A DNA stretch of 64,000 nt, taken from Platerodrilus igneus. Its lineage: Eukaryota; Arthropoda; Insecta; Coleoptera; Lycidae. The position numbers were made by a program, and so were the translations under genes. Of the stretch, positions 32,790-44,340 are shown piece after piece. The notes below the pieces were generated by a model, which was not told the origin of the DNA, ran no database searches, and saw only the letters and a program-made list of their open reading frames with translations. Each line of letters begins with the position of its first letter. Position 1 is the stretch's first letter. The stretch lies in the NCBI GenBank assembly GCA_036346225.1, contig JARFIW010000884.1:3954501-4018500 (forward strand), written 5' to 3'.

Positions 32790-34300
32790 ATAGAATAGTT
32801 GTTGAAATCTTGGGATGCAATCGTTCATACAGCAATAAATACTACAGTGTCAAATTGTAATTCTATTCTAACGTTTCGGCACACGAATTATGCCTTCTTC
32901 AAAGACTAAAATTTGCTGAAATAGTTACAATGTCTGAAACAATACAATCCTACTACTTACATGATTACTTTGACTTTATATAAATGATGGTAGCAAAAAA
33001 AAAGCGCAATTCCATACATTACGCACAGCATTAATAAATAATTACATAACATTACAGTTAAAAGTAGCAAGTCAAAAAATTAAAAATACATTAAACACTA
33101 CAATCAAAATAAAATATATAACTGTGCTAGAGTAACACACAACAATTACTATATGATAATGGTTCTTACAAAAGTTATCATCGGAAAACAAGGTATTACA
33201 CGAATACGGAAGATAACAATATAAATCTAATACATGACGATAACAAGGACAAATAGGAACTATAAAACTAAACGTGATTACTTTGTATAGCAAACAACGC
33301 TATCTACATTCGCGTTTTTTTCCATTAACACTATATAACCCCGAATATACCACATTTAAATTATTAATATCTAACTTATTATTTAAAGGATTACGTTGTC
33401 GGTAAATATGAAACGATTCTAGAAATAGTCTTTTGTAGTAATTACTCTCAATATCCAAAATCTTGGTCTTGTCAAAATTCACTTGGTGTTTAGAATCATA
33501 AAGATGTGAGGACAATGCACAGCACGATTTACCAATCTTGGCATCGCTCTTATGTTGTATAATCCGATTTTTTAGCCATTGTTTGGATTGTCTTACGTAC
33601 GTTCTTTGGAACTGCATTCGATCTGATAAACAATATTACTACATAGAGACTTCTCTGTCTTGTCTTTCAATTTCGTAAACAACGTACCTATCGAATTATA
33701 ATAGGTACTCGCTATAAAGATATCAAGTTGCTTAAGGATCTTGACGATTTGGGGAGTTAAATTCGGAATGTGTGGGAGTTTCCTAAATTTAGTATCAATA
33801 CTATTGTTTTTATTTGAAGTATGTAGATGATTAGAATATAGCAACCTTTTTAACCAGTTTTTGGGGTATGAATTATTCAGTAAGATAGATTCTAATTCTT
33901 TTAGATTTTTGTTGAGAAAGTCAGGTTTACAAATATTGAGGATACGGTGTTTTAGACAGTTAATAGTGTTAAGTTTATGATGAAATGTATGGTTGGAAAG
34001 ATAATTAATGTACCTACCAGAATCTGTAGGTTTTTTATACATCAAGCTTTAAGTTGTTGGTGGATGATCTGATGACTAATGTGTCTAGAAAAGGAATACA
34101 TTGGTTAACTTCCTTTTCACAAGTAAAAACCAAATTCGGATTATAACTATCGAAAATGTATAATGTGTACTCTATCAATTGCTCAGGAACGGAAACAATA
34201 AAAGTGCTGTTCTTGGGATTGTACCTACAAATTACCCAAAAATTTTCTATGCATTTAATCTTAGACTTACCAGTTATACCTTTAAACAAAATGCATAGAT
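32786..34300 (-). mobile_element. Penelope-like retroelement, 5'-truncated
   Basis: Minus-strand reading frames give the C-terminal part of a Penelope-type RT followed by a GIY-YIG endonuclease, then a 3' region of about 500 bp ending at (TA)n. The RT fingers and much of the palm are absent. Near 32868-32904 (minus) a degenerate hammerhead-like core is visible. Confidence 0.75.
33300..34289 (-). pseudogene. Penelope-like RT thumb and GIY-YIG endonuclease (frameshifted)
   Basis: The 34035-34289 piece has LVFTCEKEVNQCIPFLDTLV. 33593-34045 continues YKKPTDSGRYINYLSNH and HKLNTINCLKHR, classic Penelope RT-thumb wording. It ends NIVYQIECSS, the start of a GIY-YIG nuclease. 33300-33617 carries RTYVRQSKQWLKNRIIQHK and a Glu-containing segment (YKRLFLESFHIY). 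The YVDD-type motif expected upstream is not intact. GIY-YIG is used for target cutting in this class. Two frame changes make it inactive. Confidence 0.82.
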
Positions 34301-35195
34301 TAATGAAGCTTTTTGGCTAGGTGTGCACTTTTTGGTGGTAATACTTTTTTTGAGTAAGTTCAGTTTGAAAAGCACGCATGATTTTTCATAGAACCAAAAT
34401 TATGGAAAAATTATGATTTTCTCTTGCGATAATAAGTAAATGTTTGAGGAAGTCCTCATTTATTAAACACGCAACATTCACGCATACAACAGAAAACGAA
34501 CTACTTTCAAAAGGTCAGTATTTCTTTTATTGCAAATTAATATTCGAAGTTCTGCACGATTTTGACACAAATCGCAAAAGTTGTTATAACTTTGAAACCA
34601 TCAACAATTGGATAACAACATATATAGTTATTTGATTAGGTATTAATCTCAGCTATCAAACCTTCAATTTGGACCATGACTTTTGGGACACCCTGTATAT
34701 ACATAATTGTAGCACGTAACGTGTAATGTTCTCAATAAGAAATAATGTATAATTGAACGCATAAATATGAAGTGTATCATACTCAAAGTTTAAACAAACT
34801 TTGATGAAAACTTCAGAACTTTATTGATTTTAACTTGTACCCTCAACATGCTTAGTTGTTAAGAGTTGGAATAGGTTTTAAGTAGCAACTAATTCCACAT
34901 TAAGTTTGAATAACTTTTAGTTAATGTCACGTAAACATAAGGTTTTCAAAACTTTATCGTACATCGAAATTCCTAATCAGAGCTTTCCATTGATTAAAGA
35001 GTGAATTCTCAGAATGAAAACTTCCAATTCAAGCTCCTTTATTACTTCCTTTGTTTGATTGTAACAAAGGCTATTATAAACTTCTAAAAGTAAAATTCCA
35101 CGCCATCATAATCCTGCTAATTTAGTTTTACTAATGAGTATTAGAGTCATGTTTAAATTAGCCCAAAACAGTAACGGAAAGTTATTTTAAGATTA
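34301..35195. other. No gene; a mariner-like end motif at 34685-34699
   Basis: GGGACACCCTGTATA matches a motif common at ends of insect Tc1/mariner elements. The opposite end was not found, so it is a probable relic. The remainder is AT-rich. Confidence 0.4.
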
Positions 35196-35211
35196 ACGCT
35201 ATATCGATACA

Positions 35212-35491
35212 CTACATGTGATTTTCCAATGCACCTCTTCAAGGTACTATATTGGCCAGGAGGTGAGTTTTTTTTACCTGAAAAATTTTGAATTTTGCCG
35301 AACCCTTGCTGTTCCAAGCAAGGTAGGGATCTTTAACGTGCGTGACAACACTCACACACGGAACCTCCATTTTACCTCTCATCTGAACGAGGGTGTATTT
35401 TTGTGAAAAATGCTCGCCTAACATTTTTCAAGCGGACCGTGTCGGGATTCGAACCCGGGACCTTGGGCGTAGTAGTCACACACATACCACC
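35212..35491 (-). repeat. SINE-1 copy with 16-bp target-site duplication
   Basis: Flanked on both sides by ACGCTATATCGATACA (35196-35211 and 35492-35507). On minus it contains a perfect B box (GGTTCGAATCC) but is truncated within the tRNA-like head, so the A box is largely lost. The long duplication indicates LINE-mediated insertion. Confidence 0.9.
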
Positions 35492-35507
35492 ACGCTATAT
35501 CGATACA

Positions 35508-36885
35508 GCATTAATACAAGCATAAACCAAAAATATAAAAACAATCAAACTGCAATAATTTTTTTAATCTTATAGATTGTTTTTTGCCCAAAGAGGTGAA
35601 CTTGCAAGTTGTTGGTACCTTCAGGAGGTTTTTGTTACTAGTGGTTCAATACAAAATGACTTGGTTGTTGTCAAAAAAAAAAAATTCGTGTTGTAGCAAC
35701 AAACATTTTCATGAACACCGTAAATTTGTTTTGGCAAGAGTAAATTCTCCCATCATACAACCAGGGAGATTTCATAATTAAGTATTAGTTTACTAAAGCA
35801 TTTCAAAGAAACCAGTTAGTTTCAAAATGCTTCTTACTACCTTGGTTTAAGTTATTTATAGCTTCCTCATATTCGTTTCCCTTGCATTACTCACACTACT
35901 GCTAAATACTCAAACTCTGTTGTCCTGACGTATTCAAAGTCTTTAAACTACTTCGTCGTTTTTATTTTTGGTTTGGATTTGCGGCAAATCTTATGTGGAA
36001 TTTCCTGGTGTGCTTTGAATAACTTACTCCTACATACCTTACTTTTTGTTGACAAAATATCGATTCTCCGTACTGACATATCGTGGGTTGGCCAGAGACT
36101 TCGTTTTGAGAGGAAAACTATCGTTCTGGTGTCGTTGTGAGTAAAATCAAAGCATATGATCTAGATGTAGTAGCAGTGTTGTGTCATTTTAGTTTATATG
36201 TATACCTACCTCGAATCTCTATAAACTACGGCTCCCTATCTTGCAAAGGACTCTAATTACCGTACTTATACGAACTTACACAGATATTCGTAGATAAGCA
36301 CCCTGTTTGGCTTGGCTATCAATGTTTGTTCACGCAAAATTGTATTGGGGTGCTATCTATACGCTAAACGCTTTTCGAGCTAATTAATGGTATAAAAATC
36401 CAGTATATCGGCAATAATAAAAACAAAAGTTGACATCGGGCGAGCGCAACATATTAGTCCTTAGACTTTTTTGAAAACTTCGGTCTAAAGGCCATATCGA
36501 CGTATGTACACATATCCAATTTTATTAAGTTCCGTTGGAAATTAAAGAAGTTATTAAACATAAAGGAAAATGCAATATTTTAGTTTTCACCCTGTATTCT
36601 AAAAACCACTTAAAATTTTCATACTTCCTTTGCAGATGCTAAAAGGCCTTTAAATAGCGCAACTTTTGTCTAATCTAAACCGAAAATGTATTTTCTATGG
36701 TTTTCAAGATCCCCATGATGAGCATTAAATTAGCAGTAACCCTGTATTTATATTGTATCAATTTTTAACCGTTGTTAGTTTTCTATTTAAATTCAAATTC
36801 CTTCTTTTTTCAGCATCTGGTTTTATTATCATTGCTATTGCGAGTTATGATTATGGAACTTTTCTTGGTTGAATTCAAACAAAGT
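35508..36885. other. No recognisable gene
   Basis: AT-rich. CACCCTGTATT-like motifs at about 36590 and 36738 may be mariner ends, but no transposase is present. Confidence 0.4.
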
Positions 36886-37010
36886 GTTACGTTTTTTTTT
36901 TTCGTGGCCTCCACGTTGAACGCCAAATTTGTTACGTTATTAGGGGCATCCCTGTTCGGGCGCCAAAGTTATGCTACGTTTTTTTCGTAGCCGTGCGTAA
37001 CACAAAGAAA
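36886..37010 (-). other. Two consecutive tRNA-Lys-type primer-site-like motifs
   Basis: On the minus strand TGGCGCCCGAACAGGGA (about 36966-36950) and TGGCGTTCAACGTGG (about 36928-36914) each follow a short sequence resembling an LTR end (CGTAGCATAAC, CGTAACAAAT). They resemble primer sites for the two tRNA-Lys classes. No gag or pol is attached. The whole segment is bounded by GTGTTACG and CGTAACAC. Confidence 0.45.
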
Positions 37011-39227
37011 ATCAAAGAAGTGACCGGGCTCAATCGGAGATTAGGGGGGGTCGTAGAAAGCAGACCCACATATAATATATGCGGCTGGGAGGAGTTAGTA
37101 ACAATACCTGCAATAAGAAAAAAAATTAGAATAGCAAACCTGCAATAAAGAAAAATTAGTCCTGCAAACCTGAAATAAAGAAAAAGCATAGCAGCAATAA
37201 AAAGTCTCAGTTATTCAGTACTTTGTAGAATATAAATAAAACTGTTTAGATAAACTATATAATATAATCACGATAAAAGCATTATAAAAATTTTTTATTA
37301 CAAAGTGAGGTAATATTGGGGAGTAGCAGAAACGTTTCCTCACACACCAATTAAACATAAATCAGACAAAATGTTAACAAAAGATAAATAGGTAAGACAC
37401 AATAGATATGAGTAATTCAGTAGGATTGATTTCTTTTTTTTTCTTTCTTTTTCTTTTTTTTTCTTTCTTTTTTTTTTCTTAATAGCAGGCAAGTCTATTG
37501 TAAAAGGTATCAGAACGACAAAGATATGGTAAAGCAACGGATAGATATTTAAAGTAATAACAAGTAGGAAATAGTTCAACTTACAAAAGTCCTTCAGCAA
37601 CTCTTCCTTGCAACGGAAGTGTGAGATTCACGATGTCCTGCACTAACGAAGCACTTCACCCTGGACTGTGAGGGTGTTGATGGAATTTCTTACACTTTAC
37701 ACTAATCACACCTATGTACTTCACTGGCGTTAGCAGCAGACATTATCATGCTGATGGAACTATGTAGCATTGATAAATTCTTGTTAACTCTATTTCCTGA
37801 GACAATAATGTCGAAATCTTTTGTAACACAAATCGTAAAAAAGAAATGGTAATAAAAATTTAGAATCACGCTTTCAAGGCACGATGTAATGCATTAAACT
37901 AACAGTAACGCGAGGTGTTTTATTTGCTACCTATGGTAACAAAGAAAAAAAATCTAATGCTTTTGAATAACGAAAATTCGCGCAAACAACGATCTATTTT
38001 AGATTCGTTGGGGTTAGAAAATTCAGAAACTACAGTATCAACTGTCTTTACAAGTGAATGAGATACCTGTTTATAAGAAGCAACCTTTTTCTACTAAACC
38101 TGCTACAACTGTATCATCATTTGTTTTTGAAGCTCTCAAGCTTAAAACTGTATTTGGATAATCCAAAGTATGCACTACTCTGATAACAAAAGGACCACGA
38201 AAACTAGATTGCACACACAGTTCAAATATAAAAAGACAAATCAACTAAAAAAAACACAATTAGTAAAGCAACGCGTATCTCTAAGTCAATGTCCCGTCAA
38301 ACGCACGACAAGTTCTATCACTTTTATTTACAACAGAAAAGCAACCAAAAAAACCAATTAGTAGAGCAACGCGCATCACTAAAAAACCGTCCGTCAATGA
38401 CCTTACCACAACACTTTTGGTCAACCAAACACGTTACATATATAGCATACTACCTTCAAAAAGGAATTTACTTAATAAGAAAGACAACTAAAATCGTGCC
38501 GCGCTTGTTCAGAAACAATTCGAAATTGATACCGCATTAATTCTCACTCTTGTCAAAGCAAAAGGAAACAGTCTTTTCACGTAATTAATATATAGCAACC
38601 AAGAACGAACTACGACTCTCATCTGTTTATTCAACTCGTTGCTATACCCATAACATCTGAGCGTCTGTTATCTCGACTTCGATAATACATAAGCAACAAA
38701 ATTTATACGAGCGGCCAGCCAAGAACGATGCATTTTATACATTATAATACGATGCACTCGCCTAAGGAGTTAATAAGTATCAAATATAAAAATAGTAGTT
38801 ACAGAAATGTGTTTACTAATTGGGAAAAAGCGTAAAATGTTAAACTATTAAAAATGCACGTTACAAATTAAGGAAGTGTTTATTTCAAATTAATTTTGAA
38901 TCGCAATTTTGTGATTGTGCGTGCTTCTGATTTTTTAGGGATTCCTATATTCATGGAAAACCTGCAAATAATTTATAGGTAAAATTTGGAATTGCAGTAT
39001 GTTGAATAATTGATTGAAATTGCACTTTACCGATAGATTTCACATACACTGGCTAGACGATAAACTTTTCTATAGGGTTTCTACAAAAGGACGCAGGAGT
39101 TTTGGGGTTAAATATTTTTACTAAATCAAAATCTTAGTTCAAAGGAATCAAATCTGGGCTTTTAAAAACCAAGAAGTAGACTCTTTCCTTCTAATTCACC
39201 TGTTGGCGAATCGAGTATTCAGTGCTT
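37011..39227. other. No recognisable gene; low-complexity tracts
   Basis: A T/C polypyrimidine tract occupies about 37432-37483. A short direct repeat (AATTAGTARAGCAACGCG) occurs near 38258 and 38356. Nothing coding was recognised; part may be the LTR belonging to the primer-site-like motifs at 36.9 kb, but I could not prove it. Confidence 0.4.
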
Positions 39228-39900
39228 CTAGCACACGCTTGCTAATAGTGCTAATAGTGGATAAACCACTTCTCGCTCAAAATCATCCAACTGACGAAAA
39301 GCATACTCTTCTAACATGTCACGATAGACATCACTAGTTATTGTCTTTTCAACAAAAACGAAGGGACTTATAATTTTGTCATGCATAAAGCAGCACCACA
39401 AGTTAACTTTGGGTGAGTCACGACGATACTGAATGAACTCATGGGGCAGCTGCAAATCCCAAATTCTGCAATTGTGTCTATTCACAGTACCGTTTAGATC
39501 AAAAGTTGCCTCATCAATAAAATTTTCATTTTTTAAAAAATCGTTATTTTCATCAATTTTGTCTAGCATATTAATAGAAAACTGCAATCTCTTGTCTTTT
39601 TCTGTTGGTTTAATTTCATGCAAAAGTTGTAACATGTAAGCAATTAAACAAAGCCTTTTGTGAACTACTTTATGAACAGTTGATCTCGATATTTCCAACT
39701 CGAGACTGCGTCGTGTTAAGGATTTTTAGGGCTTCGTAGGGATGAAGTTCAGATTCTGTCAACATTTCTTTTGACACACACGGCCTACCATGCGACTATT
39801 GTTTGCACACACTTGTAGTTTCTTTAAACGTACTTAACCATTGCCGAATGGTTTTATCCGTACACGCATCACCACCGTTTTTTATTTATATTTATTTATT
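39228..39900 (-). pseudogene. Tc1/mariner-type transposase, N-terminal and first catalytic part
   Basis: The 156-codon frame begins MEISRSTVHKVVHKRL, the second helix-turn-helix, then LHEIKPTEKDKR, the first catalytic Asp block (NFIDEATFDLNGTVNRHN), and VNLWCCFMHDKI. The second and third Asp blocks are missing and the C-terminal tail is short. The upstream helix-turn-helix appears in broken frames up to about 39900. It belongs to the same broad family as the 22-23.8 kb relic but is a different lineage (TVNRHNCRIW versus HVNRHNFHYYS). Confidence 0.82.
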
Positions 39901-39950
39901 TGTTCCAACGTTTCAGTAGTCTGCTACCTGAAATTTTAGCAGACCTGCCT

Positions 39951-40053
39951 CCCCCCCCCCCAAGTAACCGTGATTAAGGTGTGTGTGTGCGCGCTTGAGG
40001 GTATGTGTTTGTGTGCGAGTGAGATTGCGTGTGTGTTTGTGTGTGTGTGTTTG

Positions 40054-40085
<32 letters not shown>

Positions 40086-40140
40086 TACGTGCGTGCGTGC
40101 GTGCGTGCGTGCGTGTGTGGATGTGTGTTGTGTATGTAGT
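39951..40140. repeat. Poly-C run and (GT/GCGT)n low-complexity tract
   Basis: A run of about 11 C residues, then some 160 bp of alternating purine-pyrimidine (GT)n and (CGTG)n. This is prone to Z-DNA formation and assembly error. Confidence 0.9.
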
Positions 40141-40365
40141 GTTGATATTCGTGTTACGTTCCCTTTCTAGGACTAGAATCAGGCAACCGAAAATCCCAGA
40201 CGTCAAGGAAGAACAGTCAAAGGATATTGCCTTGTCAGTCCGCACCATCGGCAGCCGGAATTCCAGGTGTTGAAAAGGCAATGTAAGTGTGTGAATAGGT
40301 GTTTGTGTTCGTACAGTGTTTGAGAGGTATTTGTGTATGTATGTGTGAGTGTGTTTGTGTGTTAT

Positions 40366-41130
40366 TTATATCCGCTTTGCATGCTTGTTCATACTTTTCT
40401 GAATGATTCGTTTTATCGTCTCTATTGGCGTTTGCATAATTATCCGTGTCATGATTATTAAAATCTTCCAGTTCTTGGTGGAATAGTTCCTAGGAAGAGA
40501 AGTTTCGTTTTTGATTATAGTTTGGTCTAATTTGCGATATTTTAGTATTTTTCTAGTGCTACCAAATGAAATGTCCACAGGGGTTAGTTTGTAATAACTG
40601 TTGGGGTTACTATTGTTATTTGTCATTGGTGCGTTTCTGTTGGGGTTTGCGCCGAATGTTTGCCTTAGTTGATTTACGTTTTGATTAAATCTTGGTGTAA
40701 CCGTGGGTTTTCTAAAATTTGAATTAAATGTTGGTCTCCGAACTTGTCTAATTTGGTTGTGGAAATTTGTGTTATTAAAGTTTGGTTGATTCGTTTGTGC
40801 GTTAAGTAGTGTAAATTTCGGTTGTGTAGATATTTTTCTCGCGGCTTGTATAGTTTTCATCGGTGCGTAATTTTTGTTTGCGTTAGGGTTGTACAGTCTA
40901 TTTCTGTAGTGCATAACGTTTTTTTCCTCTACAATCATATTCATTGCTTCCTCTAAATTTTGGGGATGTTGTAATCTTATTTTGGTTGATAACCGTTCAG
41001 GTAAGGCATTGATGTATGTGTCTAAGGACATTTCGTCGTACATTTTCGTCCTTAGTAATCGGATATTTTGGTCGGGTTTTTCAATTATTATCTTTGTCAA
41101 AATTAAACTTCGTATGTCTTGACATTTCAT
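40366..41130 (-). pseudogene. Errantivirus-like (gypsy class) Gag fragment
   Basis: A 254-codon frame. The first part (MSLDTYINALPERLSTKIR, then NLEEAMNMIVEE) is the C-terminal capsid region typical of insect errantivirus/17.6-like Gags, where a P..L.EA helix follows the GL.P/LPE.L segment. The rest is Asn/Gln-rich (NPNRNAPMTNNNSNPN), also usual for these Gags, ending near a TPVDIS motif like their TPMSIS-type end. No zinc knuckle and no pol follow: the sequence passes into the GT tract. It is an isolated old gag relic of a retrovirus-like element. Confidence 0.65.
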
Positions 41131-42360
41131 ACCGAATTGATAGGGTAGTTGGTTATTTTCTATTCTTAGGTTTATTTAATCGCGGACCAGACATTTGATG
41201 TTTCATTGGTCGCAGTAATATGCAATTAGGATAGGCTTAAAGTCCTTTCACTGGTCAGCTTACTGATTACCAGAAGTAAAAGTAAAACGTTGCGTTCGCT
41301 GTGTCCTGGTTTATAAAAATATTTTAAAAATATCTCGCACGCGCTGATGGAGATGCCTAATAATGCTTAATTTCCGTCTTATTGAGGAATGCTTTCAAGG
41401 TAGAGTTTCATATCAGAATTCATGGTTGTTATAATAATTAATGGTTGCTTTCAGTTCAGTTTGTATTGTTTTTGTATAAATTGAGAATTACTTTTCAGTT
41501 TGGTGTATATATAGTTATTTAAAGAATCGTTTTACATATATTTTGTATGTAATTATAAAGTACTATAATAACATTGAGAATTTCTGCTTGGTAATTGCCT
41601 CATTAATTACTGTCGCATTGAAGTGTATATTTATACTTTGCAGATATTACAATTGATGCGGATTGAGTTTCAGTTTTTTGAATGGGTTCTTGCAATAACT
41701 GCGTCATAATTATACGCTTTTGTTCAGATTTGTGGTGAGTAATTAAATATTGCCATAATAAAGTTGCTATAATGGTTTTGTTAAATGTTGCATTAATAAG
41801 TGCATAAAATGCTTCTTTATAATTACACACTTCCGTTAATTTGTTGCCTTGAAAGTGTTTAATTATAAAGTTTTATAATATCATCAAGTTTCAGGTTTCC
41901 TGAATAAATTCTTTCAGTAATATTCGTTGCAAAAATGGTACAGATAATTAAGTTCTATTTATACCTTAAAGCTTCAGAGTTGCTGAATAAATCGTTTCAT
42001 TTATATTAATACATTGTAGTAAATTGTGCATAAATGCGTCTTTATAGTTCCTTTGTTAAAATAGTTCTCTGAGTAAATTCTTTTCAGAAATGATAAAATA
42101 ATAAAGTTGCGATAAAAAATTGTACATAAGAAAAATTTTTGTACTAGCTAGTATCAATAATCAGTTGAATGGTTAGGAAAATAAACTTTGGTACTTACAA
42201 GGGTTTGTTTGCCATTATTTTCTTTTCCTCTTTGTTTCTGGACTCCATCTATTCTTGTACTTTGCCCAGTTGGTTCTTTGTTCCAGATTAAGAATAGAAA
42301 TTCAAGACCACCAGCTTCCTCCTACAAACCGAAGCACACACGAAAAGTCTATTAGTTATA
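41131..42360. repeat. Degenerate tandem repeats, period about 85-90 bp
   Basis: CTGAATAAATYSTTTCA-type units occur at about 41893, 41984 and 42070, with companion GTGCATAAAWGC segments near 41790 and 42020. This region lies upstream of the gag relic in minus orientation and might be its leader or LTR, but no LTR ends or primer site were identified. Confidence 0.5.
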
Positions 42361-42544
42361 TTTTATATATCTTATAAAACATATAAACGCAAGAACGAGG
42401 TTATATATGAAAATGCAGGAGCAGCTAATTTTAGCACTCATTGCCAAGTGTCCTAGTTTATTTATACGGATTATTTAGACTATTTACCAATAATATGTAT
42501 ATTATAATGCAAGTTATATAACAGGATTTTAGTACTTCAATAAT

Positions 42545-42803
42545 ACAACTTGTCTATAGATGCAAAAGCTTGGGACAATTAATGTATTTGTAGTTTTATA
42601 AAGGGTAATTATGTAAGGCTTCCTTGTAACAAGTATTTGTAATTTTTCATGTTTACGAAGGCTTTGTTATCTTTGCGCATTTATAGTAAACAAATAATGA
42701 TAAGTATTAATAATATTGTTTGTGTTAGGTCTTTTTTCGTATTTGGAATAAATCAGAATGTCGTTCTAATTTAATTTAAGCTTTTGCATCTATAGACAAG
42801 TTG
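42545..42803. mobile_element. 259-bp MITE-like element with perfect 26-bp inverted ends
   Basis: The ends begin CAACTTGTCTATAGATGC and are exact inverse complements over 26 bp. The 207-bp interior is AT-rich and non-coding. No target duplication is evident, so the superfamily is unknown. Confidence 0.7.
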
Positions 42804-44336
42804 CATTAATGTTAATAATTAATATTTAGGTATAATTTATTTCAGTATTTAAATCCTGTATATTTATATTTTGTCCTTTTACAAATAATGTAAAATGAAA
42901 TTTGCAAATTTTGCAACATTAAGATTCTGTTCTACAATTAGCTCTCATACTAAAAGTAGCAAGTAAGATATTTTCCAAGGTGGATACATTATTTTATTAT
43001 TGATAATTTTTTTCTTTATTTTGATATTTAATCATAATTTCAATATTTAGAGAATTTACGTTATAGCTAGCTCAGCATTTAAAACTCTAAATTTATTATA
43101 GACCTCCCTTCCCTTATTTGTCCAACATTTTGTGCATAATATCAAATTCCCGTTACAGTGTCATAGAAATTTCTTAATTTTAAGCAAGGTTTTATAGCAT
43201 TTTGCAGAGACAATCTTAAAACAAAGAGCATAATTGTTTGAGGTAGTCTGTACAAATTGACAAAAATGTTTATTGTTGATAAATAAAATAAAAAATATTT
43301 ATAGTTATGCGATAAAAACACAGTTTAAATGTAATACAGAATCAGTTTTGAGACACGAGACATTTTAGCAATTGTTCATTACTCTTCATGGTTAACTATT
43401 GTTGTGATTAAAATCAGATATCTTTGTTAAAAACGCTATAGTCTGGAATTATTCTATACATTTGTGATTAACGCAATGCCTGCCATAGATTAGAATGGAG
43501 TATTTTACTGCAAAGACTCAAACCAAACGTTTTCTAATTATGTAGGCTCACTGCAACCGAAAAAAGGAAGTCATGTGATCGGTTGTGAGAAAACGACGTC
43601 TGTGTACATTTTTGCACTTTGATTTGAATGATTTTAGCACTGTAAACTTTATGAAAATGTTTTAGATTAATATTGTTTTAATTTAGATGGTGGGCATTGT
43701 ACAATTTTTTAAGTTATATCTGTTAGTTACGACTTTCCAACTTAGTATTGATTATAGGGTAAACAATTTAAATAACCCGCAAAACTAAAGTAGGAAACTT
43801 GACAACATGTTATCCATGAGAGCTAGAGTTAGGTGCTTTCCGATCGTCGATGTTCGGCTATTAACGCGGACGATGTAGCGCTCTGGTGGTAGATGTATGA
43901 ACAAAACAATAATTGACGCAACAATTAGAGCAACACTGACCGATATTAATATTTTGGGACTGGATGCCTATCTGGTGGGAAATACAAGCAACCAATAACG
44001 TAAAAGATATTCAAACCGCTTTGTTCCTTCTTGCAAAACTAAATTTCATATTTTTAGCGCGATGTGGCGATGCAATAAGGAATCACGTAGGCTGATTCTT
44101 TGTTACAGATGTGTCAATACTTGATAATAATTAACGGAATGGGTTCAAGCCACTTGTATCTTTATTTTCATTTTCTTAATTTCCCAATTAATAAAATGTG
44201 GTTGATCTAAACAGCATGGTACGTTTGTAGAGCAATTATTAATCAATCTAACCTAGTAACATAGGAATGTTGTGTACATCATTCTGCAATACCCTGAACT
44301 ACAGAACTACTTAATGTAATATTGTTATTAGTTGTC
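42804..44336. other. No recognisable gene
   Basis: AT-rich flank of the gypsy-B insertion. No open frame or repeat of note. Confidence 0.4.
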
Positions 44337-44340
44337 AGCG

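Noticed and set aside
39983..40281. Cys/Val-rich and Thr/His-rich frames over the GT tract
   Set aside because: They are translations of (GT/GCGT)n low-complexity DNA on either strand.
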